Source: Fratercula arctica (taxonomy: Eukaryota > Chordata > Aves > Charadriiformes > Alcidae). Taken from it: a stretch of DNA of 64,000 nucleotides. The stretch is taken from positions 31,066,355 to 31,130,354 of the forward strand of contig CANTUZ010000007.1 in NCBI GenBank assembly GCA_947846985.1. Reading direction: 5' to 3'. Shown piece after piece: positions 1 to 12,800 of this stretch (position 1 is the stretch's first letter; each line of letters starts with the position of its first letter). The notes under the pieces are model-generated. The model was not told the DNA's origin. It ran no database searches and saw only the letters and a program-made list of their open reading frames with translations. Both the position numbers and the translations under genes were made by a program.

Positions 1-3000
1 TCCTTGGTTTCTGCAATTCTAGGACATCTAGCACTGATCAGTTGAGATTGTGGTTTAGAGAAATTGTTCTATGCGAGAGATGAAAAATTATACTCTGTTT
101 TTCCCTATGTTATTTTTCTTCATATTTTCTGCATTGCTCTCATATTACAAAATGTTTTCTGGGTGATGTGTTTGGCTATACATTACAGGGATATTGCAAT
201 ATTTTTGTAATACTCTAGTTTCAATAGAATAGGTAGGTGCTTATGATGCTTTAAAAGTTGAAAATTATGTGGCCAAAGGGTAGCAGTGTAATGAGTGCAC
301 ACAAATTTAAGAGGTTATAGAAAACAAAGGGAAAAAAAACCAACCAAACAAACAAAAAAAACCCCAACAGAAAACACATACAAGGAAATTACCTCAGGTG
401 GCCTCATGTACATAAAAACTGAAAACAATATGCATATGAAACTGCAAAGTTCAGAAGAAAGGTATATTTGCAGAAGAAAAGAGAAAACCTAGTTAAAGAT
501 GAAAGCCTTACAAGTGTGTTATTTTGATAATATACATATATATCAATCGTATAATTGTTCTGAAGGATGTTTCACTCTCAAAGGAAGGAGAACAGAGGAA
601 ATTTCAGTTTCAGATGACTGAAAGTTAAAGTTAGGTGGCGTTCTGTTGATTGTTGTGACTTTTACTAGTTGTTTTACTTTACTGGAATTTACTCAATTTC
701 TGTTGTGAAATTTATTCAGGGAAAGGGACAGTCTCCTTTCACCAAGTTATCTAAGGAACAGAAGTTAAAGCAATAATCTGCTAACAGACCATCCATCTGC
801 CATCTGACATTATGTGTACAAAGGTTATTTGTTTGGGGTGGTTCTTTTTTTTTTTTTTCTTTTCTGTATATTTTTCTGTCTACATCTAATGAAGAAAACA
901 CTGTGAGAGGCTGCCTCTCCAGTGGATCAGGGAATGCTACCTAAATTACAGACACAAGAAGGGATAAGAAAGAGTAAATATAAGATGCAGAAATCCTGCC
1001 TTGAAAAGCCAAAATTCTTACAATCACTGAGATGATATTTTTGTTTTGTATCCAATCTCACACAGTCTCGCCCAAAATTATCCTAGTCTTCATATCCATT
1101 CACCATTCCTCAACACTTTTTAAACTTTCAAAATGCAGAAATAATTTGGGCTAAATCTTAGAGTATTTTCCTAATAGTTCCTATAAATTGAGACTCTTTC
1201 GGACATTGAGTTTATTTAAAACAGATTCATTCTCTCACCAAAAAGGACAAGTAGAACTGAAAGTGTCTTGTATTAAACTTCCTGTTGGAGTAACAGGCAA
1301 CCATGCTTTCAGATATAATTTTTCTATTATTAAGTATAAAATATTAATCTATACTTAAAATACCTATTTAAAAGATCATTCCTGGGCAGTCTTTCCCAAA
1401 TTAGTTTTTCAAGCAATAAGCGGTGGATATATTTTCTTCTTAGTTGTATATGGTTGGATTGTGAAAAACATGGTAATGTGAAGTCAGTGCCATCCTCTTC
1501 TGTACACTCCATAAACGTGATTATGTACAAGAGAATAGAGTTTTTAATTCTTTTTACATATGTAGAATTGTGATGGAGAAAAAAAGTCCTCATGGATGTG
1601 GGCATGAAGAAGAAAAGATGTGTAACCTTTAATGACTCTATGTGAGAATGATGTATTGGAGCTTTATTGAAAAGTAGGAATGGTTGAATGTAGTATTTTG
1701 TTGTCAGGTTTCTTTGGCAAGAGATGAGGTCATCAGAGATCTTACATGTAAAAAGAATATGGTTTTACTGTGAAAAAAGCAGACCTTCGTATTTCTGAGG
1801 GAAAGTGGCAGTGAAAGGATTTCTGTTCAGATAAAATTCCCCCCTTTCGTTGTAAGAGGAGATAGTGAATAAGAGCTGAGGCTTGAATATCAACTGTAGG
1901 TAGCATACAACCTCTTAGAAATACTATGTCAGTAGTGACTGTTCAGAAGTTCAGTTTAATCTCTTCAGTGCAGGAGTTTGCTTTTGAGGGGTCAGATACT
2001 GAAGCCTAGGTATTTAGCATGTAGTTAGCATCATGCAACCCATCTCTGACTGAGTCTAGGGTCAGGTGGGAAGCAAAAATTTACATCATGTGATAACCAT
2101 GTACAGAAATATACATGTAGAAAGAGATAGGATTAGCCTCACATGACATTGCATTGATTCCCTTTGAAGTAATTACCCTGGACGTTCCTTCCAGGCATGC
2201 ACAACCCATTGCCTCCTTTCATGTTAAAAGATTTATTTTCACTCTTCAACCAATTCAGCATGTAGTATAGAAAAGCTGTTTTTCATAAGTTCCTCAACCA
2301 GGAAGGCAGAAAAAAGAGAAGGCAGCATGAGCTAGTTGACTAGGTAGCTCAAATAAGCTTCAGATTTCTATGAATCTTGTTGGCTTAGTGGAGATATTAC
2401 CTGCACTAGGTGACCCTGCTCTGGCAGCGGCGTTGGACTGGATGATCTCCAGAGGTCCCTTCCAACCCCCATCATTCTGTGATTCTGTCTAAAACAGACC
2501 AGCCTATTAACTAGTCTGGGTGTTGGAATAATCAGGCCTAAATCCTTCCCTTAATGTTTTTTTTTTTCTTACTATGGCATCAGGGAAATAGTTTAGTTTT
2601 GGTTTGGTTTGGTTTTTTTTGTGACAGCTGTAAATAGCTACAGTACTGCTTTCCTACCTTGTAGATGTGTTGTGAATATGAATGCTCCAGTAATACAGTT
2701 ACATTACTGAAAGTAACATTGCAAAAGTAATGGAGGGGATAATTCTGGGCTAGTTGGTTCTTTCGCTTTTTGCCTAAATATCTCCTGCTGGTAGACAGAG
2801 ACATGAGTGTGGATAAGCTGAACTTCCAGTCTTTCCCAGAACTGATTTCATGGGGTAAGTGATATCCCTGCTTCCCATACATTGTATTATATAAAATATC
2901 TTTGCTGGTCCTGTTCATGTCGAGATTATCACCCAGTCCAAAGAGGAAAAAGGTGGTTCATAGGCCAGGGCTTAAAAAGAAAGAAAACATAATGATTTGG

Positions 3001-5019
3001 GCAAAAAAAGAAATAGCACAAATAATAAGCATTCTGCCAGTGAGAGTCATGCTAAGAAGCGCAGAGCAGTACAAGACCAGAGATAAGAGAGGATGGCTGC
3101 CTCCCACACTTTGCAAGTGAGCCAGCTGTGTGTGCAGCTACCAGGGCACCTAATAAGCAAAGATGCAACATAACTATTACACCTACTCGTGTTTGGAGAA
3201 AGAGAGGAAATGTGAAGGGATGACACCTCATCAGAGAACATCTCTAGCATTTCCTCTCACCTAATAATGTCTAAACACCTCCAAATTCTCTCCAGTTTGC
3301 TTTTCTTCTATCTTCCTGTTATGTATCCAATTTCCTTTTGCAAATTGCTAGTTTCCTTTCACATGATTTTTCACTGCTGTACAAATAATATGGAAGAAAA
3401 AAACCTGAAACAAACTTTAGTACTAAAAACACCGAGGCACTGCTTTCTCTAGAAAATTCAGTTGTGCCATTTTATTGCTTAAGTTCAAGTATCTGCTCAA
3501 ATTTTATTTTGAGGTTTTGTAGCATTTAAGATTTTAATCTCATGGTAATTCTTTCATCATTTTGTTCTAAAATAGATTATTTTGAAATTAATTCAGGATG
3601 TGAGTGTGTAATATTCCTCTTACTCTTTACAAGTTGAAATGAACTGTCATATCAACAACTCCAAACAGGGTCACCAGCCTGTGCACAACCTGCTTCCCAG
3701 CTGTACAGTTGCACATAAAACTACTCGGTGTAAAGAAACAGATACTTCAGTACTACTGCTTTCTGTGGCACCTGAATAGCAGATCTTTCAGTACCTCCTC
3801 TTCAGACAGAGGCTGAAGCTTTTTTCTTTTTTCACTCAAGAAGAGGGACATGAAGAATTAGTTCTCCAAATGGGGTTTTTAAATCCATTCTTCCCCAGGC
3901 TGACCGCTTTAATTCATAAGGTTGCATTCAGATTGTTCTCTGACTTTTCTCTGCTTCATACCCTTCCCATCCTTTCCAATTTCCCCTTACCTGTATTTAT
4001 CTTTGTGTTGTTTCTGTAACAAGATACAGCCTTAAACTTTAAATTTAAAAAGTGTACTAGTTATCACAGTCTTGCCAAAGAAATTAGTAGACCATCTCAT
4101 CACATGATACACACATTCACATACTCTGCCTCAGTGGTTGTGGTTCATGGTAGGAAGAGCTACTGAATTTATCAAACTGATAAACGTAGCTGCATGCTGC
4201 AAGCTAAAATAATGCTACAATTTTTCTTTCTTATGCTATTTTTTAAAGAAGCAAACCTCAGAAAACAGTAAAGAAATACAGAAACTGTAATTTTCTTCTA
4301 ATAGTCTTTTTGAAAATTTATTAAACTGTGGAAATGGTAGTATATTTAAAGATATGTTTAAGGGGTTGTTTACATCTAGGTGTTTTTCCCAAGTATCTCA
4401 TGCCTTGTTTACTGATAAAGCATTTAATAAAATTTGCAAGCTGAAGGAGGGGACAAAGGCAGGGGAATTCTATGTCATCTCTGCAGTTGTAACATTTGCA
4501 AGCCATGTGGCTCTCAAAGGGTGGTCCTGTGCATTTGTGCTAAGGTACTCACCCACAGTTTCCATTCTTCAAAACTGACCTCTTCTATGCTCAAGTCTTC
4601 ATTTTCTTTCCCTACTGTAGACTTGATTAGGTTTTTACTTATGGATTAATATTTTGTAAACCACTCTAGCTAAGGACCCATGCCCGCTTTCTCTCACTTG
4701 AGGCTGTGTGCCTTCTTTTACCCCAAGTAAACTTCAAATTCCATGCAAAGGCTCCATGAGCAAGACCTATTGGTATCGGCAGTTTATCAGTGTCTATTCT
4801 GATGTGCCTCTTGCACGTATCCTGACATTAGTTGCACCATTGGTTGCGTAATTTGTATTTTAGAGTTTTAAAAATGGGCATTCAACATCAACACTTTGCA
4901 AGCAAGAGCAGAATAAATGAGGTTACACTAGTTACTGGAAACAGTGATGTACTGTTATAGGAGAACATGAGAAAAGCAGGATTTAGAGCCCGAATGATAA
5001 GCAATAGTGACCCTCTCCC
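1..5019. other. Intergenic sequence downstream of KLHL4
   Basis: AT-rich and apparently non-coding. It contains a CR1 tail near 2409-2488, a T run at 845-858, an A/C-rich stretch at about 330-362 and a GGTTT-rich stretch at about 2595-2618. The open frames here (112 aa or less) resemble no family I recognise. Confidence 0.7.
2409..2488 (+). mobile_element. CR1 LINE fragment, 3' end
   Basis: It carries the CR1 3' signature: GTTGGACTGGATGATCTCC, then AGAGGTCCCTTCCAACC and the terminal ATTCTGTGATTCTGT octamer repeat. About 80 bp remain. The 5' truncation is normal for CR1. Confidence 0.9.
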
Positions 5020-6806
5020 CGTGATCCACACAAGTCTTTATTTATATAAAAGTGTGCGCGTGGCTGTTGCATGATCTTTTGTTGTTTTAGAGTACAAAAA
5101 TGAGATTGATACTTCTGTATTTTCTGTTCTTGAAAGGATGTGAAATAAACCCCACATAGTTATTAAAATATAGTCTAAAATTTCTTAGCAGAGCGAGTAC
5201 ATTTTATTTGATTGTAGCATGCTATATATAAACATAATTGACTTTTAAAGTTAAAAATTTTTTTCCTTTTATAAATACGCTTATGAGATTTCATGTTTAG
5301 AAGCATTCAATAGCATTAATACTCTAAATTTTTTAAAATAGCATATTGCTGAATTCTGAAAACACAGTATTCTATCAGGAAAGTTAGTCTATGTGTTCAG
5401 AGAATTTTCACCTCTGTCTTGAATTTTCTGATACTGACAAAACAATAACATAACAAACACTAAAGTAGACACTGTCCAAATATTGTGCTTTACAGCATAT
5501 AATATCTTACATACATTCTTTTTCTAAAATACACTTCCAGCATTTGAAATTATAAAAAAAAAATGAAATTAATGCAAAACAAATCAAAACCTTCATTAGA
5601 AATTGTCACACAAAAAAATAATCATGCGTGTGGAATATTATGTGCTGTTTTGAGGTGATTCTTCTCCTGTTTATTCTTGATTCTTAGCATTCCCTTAATT
5701 TCAAATAAAACATAAATATGCCTATATAAGTGGTATATAAAGTTACACAGTGGATGTGGGGGTTTTTTCTTACCATATTTATACTGTACATGAGAGAAAG
5801 CTGGTAATCTTCAGCTGAGGTCAAAGATTGTCATATCAATATGATATAAAAATTTCATTTTGTATGTTATATTCAAGGAATGTAATTATATGATCGTTTT
5901 AAAATTTAATGCATGGTGATTATCCCAAGAATTGTCAAATTAGTTTAACACATACTGACAGATGGTTAGTGGGCCAAGACAAATCCATGAATAACCTGAC
6001 ACACTGATCAGCATTAAAATATCACATATCTATGCACTGTGAAAATGATTGCAAATTATATTAGCATTGTGTTTTGACAAAAGAGGTTTCTTTCTGTTGG
6101 CACATACTTAATAACACAAAGATACCCTATCCCTACTATTCCTTAACTTGCACTATTCAACTGAATATACTGATAAAAATGGGTATTCTGTCACAGTACT
6201 AGCAATGCTGGAAGTTGAATAGCAACCAAATTCTATGCTTCTCTGATTTGACTTTAAAGTTAATTTAGTAATTTAATTTCTGAATATAGAAATGAAGTTA
6301 CTTCTGCAGAGAGTAGTCTGTTGCCAGTGATATTTATGGGGAAATATTTCCTTCTGTGCAGTTGTCTGTTGAAGGTGTTTCTCTCTTATTCATTTTCATT
6401 TACTTAAAATATAAAAGCTCTTTTTATAAACATTAGCATTACTGCCAACATAGAAAAGAAACAAGTTTCTGAAATCTTATACACCCATTTATCACTTTAC
6501 TACTGCATTTTATAAGTAACAGATACACTTTTGTAACAAACCTGAATCATTTAAACATATCATTGAACTTTTATGCATTAGACTTAATAAAATAATTCAC
6601 CTATGCAAAAATCCTCTGATTTTTGTAATGCAGGAAGACACTTTTGTGCTCTAATAGCGTAATGGCTCAGAGATAAGTATTCTCTTTAATGGAGGGCAGC
6701 TAAGATGGGTATAGTCTGTACTGCTTTCTGGAAATGTTTCTGGAAATGCTCCTGATTCAGTCTTCATGAAACTCCACTCAGTTTAATTTCACAATATGTA
6801 TAGTCC
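5020..6806 (-). other. KLHL4: Probable 3' untranslated region of KLHL4
   Basis: AT-rich sequence with no recognisable repeat follows the stop codon. The lower boundary is inferred from a canonical AATAAA at 5037-5042 with a GT-rich element just past it. An earlier AATAAA lies at 5670-5675 and another at 5203-5208, so shorter forms are possible. The extent is inference, since no transcript evidence is available. Confidence 0.35.
5037..5042 (-). terminator. Candidate polyadenylation signal AATAAA for KLHL4
   Basis: On the minus strand the hexamer AATAAA is followed within a few bases by GACTTGTGTGG, a GT-rich downstream element of the kind bound by CstF. It is the best-formed combination I noticed below the stop codon. 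Competing hexamers stand at 5670-5675 and 5203-5208. Confidence 0.35.
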
Positions 6807-6866
6807 TCAGGGCAACTTCACAACCACAACACATGCTCCAGCCCTTCCGATATTGACAGGAACTTC
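6807..6866 (-). CDS. KLHL4: KLHL4 coding exon 11: C-terminus and stop (residues 702-720)
   Basis: A short terminal coding segment lies directly after the acceptor CCCCCTTTTTAG (6867-6868). It reads [19 protein letters not shown] followed by TGA at 6807-6809. The 19 codons match the known KLHL4 C-terminus as I recall it and supply the closing strand of the propeller. It is far too short to be found by open-frame length. It was located by searching the minus strand for the expected ending in phase 0. Confidence 0.95.
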   Translation of the reverse strand, partial: EVPVNIGRAGACVVVVKLP

Positions 6867-9800
6867 CTAAAAAGGGGGAGGGGGGAAAGGAAAACAAAAA
6901 GGAGGAAACATTTTTTAGTAGACTCCTATGGATAGGACTAGAAGAAATTACTTGCAGATTAAAAGGAAAGCAATTTGTTTATTCAAACTAATGTACTTCT
7001 AAAAAAAAATTAATTAGATTTAACTAGGGCTCTGAAAACACAGTTTTGGCTTTTTGTGAAAGGTTAGCAGCTGTTGAGAGTTACAGGAGTGTAGGCTGAT
7101 GTCATTGCTCTTAACTTTTGTAAAAGATCTTAATATCCTGTGTTCCAGAAGCGTGGACTGTGTAGCTACAAAAGAACATTGACAGTTTTAAATATTTCAC
7201 GTTGCTCTCCGTGATGAGGCTCATAAATATGACAACTGGAAAGTGCCTCCGGTAGAGGGCATTGCTGACAAAGGCATGCCAGCGCTAGCAACGGCGAACT
7301 CAAGCACTTCAAGCACAAAATGATTTGTCACTTCCCCAGGTACTGCCTTAGCCCTTTAGTCTGAAAAATTTTAGAGAGTTATTTCACAGGAGAGGCAACC
7401 AATATTTTATACAAGCCCAACTACAGTATTACTGCATCCTAATATATAATTTTTTCACAAAACCAATGATAACTTTGCAACATAATCATTTTTCGTTTGT
7501 CCATTATTCAGACAGAATTCTTCCTATCTGCAGGAAGAAATCCTATTATTTATTAGGTAATTTTTCGTATTACCTCTGTCCACTCGTTATTTTGAGCATC
7601 GTAGGACTCCACAGTATCCAGGTACGTATGGCCATCATAGCCCCCAACAGCATATAATCTGTCCCCCAGAGGACAAATTCCAACAGCATCCCGAGGTACG
7701 CTCAAGGGGGCCACTGTTGTCCAAGCATCTGTTTTAGGATCATACCTAGGATGTTTCATGATCAAAATTAGAAAAATACATTGTAGAAACACATTTTAAA
7801 TTATTTTCTCCTGTATTGTGGTTCAGTTTACATCATGAACTGGTATAGAGAATTGTGAGTAACATGGTGAAATATTTAATTTAACCACTAGAGGGGTCTT
7901 CAGACATATGAAAAATGCCCATATTTTTGCTTTTTGATTACAGATTCTCCATTTCTATCATATTAAACAATCAGTATATTTTGAACATAAATGAGGCCTG
8001 AGGGAATGGCAGCATGGCCATTAGTGGACTCAGCAAAGTTAATTTCAATATAGTCTTTTTTCTTTCTCCATAAAGATTTTTGTTTTCTCTTTCTTGTCAA
8101 AACTAATGTATTCAGAAAATTTCACTGTAAAAGAAGTTAAATATCTCGTATAGTCGATAAAAGTTTGTAACAAAATGTGTGGCAATATCTTACATCAGTG
8201 TTGATTTTATTTCTGGTAAGTACTCAGTCAATTTCCAATATAAATTCAAGTGAGTTTGGGGGTAGTTCCAGCTTTACGCCATCTAACAGAGAACAAAACT
8301 TAGCCATTGTTATTCACAACAGGGAGTTGAATACTTGCTCAGTTTTCCTTTCTTGTCCCCAGATGACACAAGACTGTCAAGGGATACCCACGGCCCATTA
8401 AACAGCCAGAGGAGTTGTCCCCACTCATTATGTTCCCTTCTCACCCAGGGCTCAAGTGTTCTCTTGTCCTCCCACATTGTGCCACTTGCCACCACAGTGG
8501 CAAACCAACATTTCACACACAGTGCTTCTGTTTCTGAAAAGAAATGTCCAGTATTTGCACTTCCTTTACACTCATCAGTGCAGGATATAAAAATGGGATT
8601 AAATAAGGATCAGACAAACATTATTTTAATTTTGAAAAGTAATTACTTTGAGAAATGTATATAAAGCCAAGATTTCACTTCTTACAGTTGAGTGCTACAA
8701 AAATCATTAAGCCTATGTATTAACGTGCTATTTAGTTTTTAAAGTGTGAATTCAAACTAAAGTAGTTTGCTTTGGTGCATGGATTATTTTTTGTTTTGGT
8801 TTGGTTTTTTTTGCTTGTCAAATCAGATCCTTACCATATGTTTCAGCCTGATTTCCTATAGCAACATAGTTTCTTACAGAAACAAGGCTCTTTCTATCAG
8901 TCTTCTCCATCAGAAAATACCCGTGGTGTGACTGCTGCCTGTTTGAGTAGGTGATATTTGTTATATTTTTAACCTTTCGGTCAATACCAGACAATTTATT
9001 AGAAGAAGGTACAATTGAAAAGTATTTAGTTCTTACAATATGTGACGCAAATAGACTAAACCTCGGGTTTGACACTTGAGAAATAGAAGGGTCACACGTT
9101 GAATTTGTCTTGCTTGTTAAGTTGTCTCTACCTGGTTCCTGGGAATCTCAAATAGAAGGGGGAGCTAGGAGGAATTTGCTTCTGACAGTTAATTATTGTT
9201 ATCACAAGAGTCCTGGAAATCAGTTATTCTGCTCAAAAAATTATTTTTAAAAGCATAATATGTTTTACAAACATAACATTCCAATTGTGAAGAGATTTCC
9301 CTTGCTTCTGTAAATTATTTTATATTTCCTTCCTGGAATGTAAAATAAATAAATAAAATTTAAAAAATCCCTTACCTTTCTACGCAGTCGGAAAGTCGAG
9401 AACAGTGGTTGGAAGCAGGTGCATCGTGACCTCCCACAGCATATAAAAACCCATTGTACGTTGCAACACCAACACCACCTCTTCTCTTTGACATCGAAGC
9501 ACATATACTCCACTTGTTTGTGTGTGGGTCGAAACATTCCATTGATTTTAAGCAGGAGCTCCCATCTCGTCCACCAACAGCATACAATCTGGGATAATTA
9601 CCCACAAGAAGGCAAGCAATTTCAGTTTTTAGTCTCTCATTTTAATAGGAATTTTATTTGGTTAACTTCATTCGGACCACTTTAAAATTATCGTTATGCC
9701 CATTATTTGCTATCTGACTGCTATGCTCTGGAATTCTGCACAAAGAGTTTTGCATGCTCTATGAAGGAAGTTATATTCTTCATTTGCAGTGTGAATTTTC

Positions 9801-12800
9801 AAGCAGTCATGCATGAAAATTAAGTTTAAGAATGGATATCAGCTTCTTTAAATGTGAGCTATAGATGGAATTTAATTGAAAGATGCTACATATGTTTGAA
9901 ACGTTCCCTGTGACAGGCTTATGCAGCAGTTAACATCTTAGTATCGTATTAAGTATTTTTCCTATACTGTTAATTTGTAACAGAACTTTAAGAATATAAT
10001 TTAATATAGAAAATCTATGTCAAAAGTATATTAAATATTTGTTCCCTAATGTTTGTATTTAAGAAAATCTGCTGGACAGAAGTTACCCTAAAGGTATGTC
10101 ATCTTGCCTGTTCAGCCTAAAGGCACTTAGCAAACAACTGGAGATTTCAACCAGTTGATGCTGGGACAACAGGTAAGAATAAATGGTGGAAATCCAGATT
10201 AAGAAACATGATGGGTTTGTGGCTTTTTGTCGATGAATTTTACTGAGCCTGAATTTCTTTTTGATTTCAAGCTAACTTGAATGCTGCTAGACTATATGAT
10301 AGTGTGCATACTGGATGTAATAGCAGATGTGTTTAGGTGTTGAGTGTGCCAATTGTTCAGGTCCCTTTCAAATCCTGGCTATTACCTACTGCCATGAAAC
10401 TGAATTTAATTAGACACCTAGGGAACACATTGACTTGTCCAGAGTGTAAATCACCTAAAGCAGATCAGTTGATTTTTCTTGAGAAGTGTTTGCTTTTATC
10501 CAGTGATTGGAAAAATTTGTAGACCCCCCTGATGTACAACTAGAAAATTCTTGACTACTGTTAGAAGAATACAAAATTTCTAGCTCACTCTTCTAACGTT
10601 TGTTTTGTTTTCCTTAACATGTCTAGAAACATGGTAGTGTTTCCCATTCTCTAAGGAAAAGAACAAGTACACCACTATTGACTGATGTTTTCAATAGACC
10701 ATTTATTGGTCAAAAAGTGTTGCTCCACAGAAGCTTAAAGTCTTTTTTGATGGAGTTGAATAGAAAGAAATACAGTGCGATTTAGGGAAACAGGAAAAGG
10801 AGAAGCATTCTGCTTGGTTAGACACAGCAGTACCGGTCCAGCGAATGATGGACATTTGATCTCAGTTTCCCCTGGTATGCCAGAAATTACATCACTAGAC
10901 TAACAGACGTGATTTAATCCAGGCTGGAGACAGCTTGTATTGGGAGGGATTGAGAACAGAGTCAGAATCAGACTGGATTTCCTCTTTGACAAAGTGTTTC
11001 CTGCATGTTACTGTGGAAGGTACCAACAGGAGTTTCTGGTGAAGTTTATGCTGAGAACATTTCCTCTGAGATACAACAGGGACTTGAAGAGACAGTTCTG
11101 CCTCTCTTGGACTTTTGAGTTAGTGATTAAAATCGTCATATTTGAATGCAAAACCCTGACTTGTATGTGAAGAAGGTTTGCATTTGCAAATATCTTTTTG
11201 CTGACATCTTTGTTTCTGCCTTTTATCCTTCTCTTTCTCTGGAATTTAAGTGAACAGGGAAGCCAGTGATAGAGTTTCAGGATAAATGCTGTTGTCTGCC
11301 TGCAACTGTAATACTCCCAGCCCCTCCAAACTGTCATTGCTAAGATCTTTCGGCAGATTTAAATAAGAAGGAAGTTTGGCTCAAGCCATGCTCTCCAACA
11401 TAACCTGGGGTCTTTTACAAGGCTTTTGTATTTCCAGCACCAGACTATGTTGCTGAAGAAGGAAAACGTAATTCTGTTAGGCATTAATTTATGAGTTGTT
11501 CTTCCTCATGCTAAAATACAACTACTTTCAAATAGGAATGAACAAGAAGGTGTAATACACTGTTCAATACAGGTTGCACACTAGATTCATGTGTCTGTTC
11601 CCATGCAAAAGTGCTTGAGTGGCTTTAGTGTCTTAAGAGGATGTTTAAATAAGCTTTGAAAATCTTGTTGTGAAAACCAAAGTACAGTGAACATATGACC
11701 TCAGTGTGTGTAAGCAATAGATGAAGGGCAGAATCAATCTGGGTAGGATAAGACTTATAGAAGGCTGTTTATTACACTTGTCTTCCTTTCATTGAACACA
11801 CCGTATACCTTTAACCTTTTAAAAATTATTCTTGACTGTGAACTTGTGTTTTAAAGTTGTAGATGCAAGCAGGAGGTGTAAGGTGTCAGAGGAATTACTT
11901 TGTTTCTGTACAGGCTCTTTCAAATTGTGCTTCCTTAGACATACTGATTTTAAAATGTAAACATAACTTTGGAATATTTTTTTAAAGTAGCTGATCTTAT
12001 GTCCCCATAAGTTATATTCTAGGTAAAATTGTGATATGCATGTAATAACGTTTTCCAATTGCTATAACTTAAAAGGGCTGAAATATGTTTTCATACATGA
12101 CTGTAATTTTGAAAATTATTTACCACACAACAGAGGAAAACCTTTCCTTTCTTATTTTTGTGCATTACAAATTCTCTTTGTTTTCTTGAGGTGATTAATT
12201 ACTATGAGATTGAAAGGAAAATTTAAGAAACTGTATTTCCAAGGAAGGAAGCAAATGAAGAACCAAAGAGAGATTTTCCTGTTGACATACTTGCTATTTA
12301 ATGCTGCAACCCCTACGGTGCTTCTAGGGGTTGACATACTGGCAACGTAATTCCACTGCCGTGCTTGTGGGTCCCATCTTTCTACAGTATTAAGGTAACT
12401 CCATCCATCATGACCACCAACAGCATACATTGGTCCTTCAAGCATTGCTACTCCTTCAAAGATAGAATTAGGGACAAATTACAGTATCTAATAATTTCAG
12501 TGACCAATAGTGTATTAACTTCATACTCTAATTCCCTGTATGCAGATAAGCAATTTCAGCTGGTATTAAGCTATCTAAAAGCTGCCTTGTCATTTGGCAG
12601 AATACACAACAAAATACTTCATATACAGTGTTTTTCTGAATAAGCATTATCTTTTGCCAGAAGATTAAAGGAAAGCTGCTTTAGTTCTGATGTTCTCTTC
12701 TTGGACTTTTATCTCTTCCACTTCTGTTGACCTTGTTCTGAATCAAATTTGAGCCCCTAAATGAGAAACAATGATGTTCTTTTAAAGAAAGGCAAAGATC

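Noticed and set aside
8335..8664. 109-aa plus-strand open frame in intron 9
   Set aside because: Antisense within an intron, no motif, and it matches nothing recognised.
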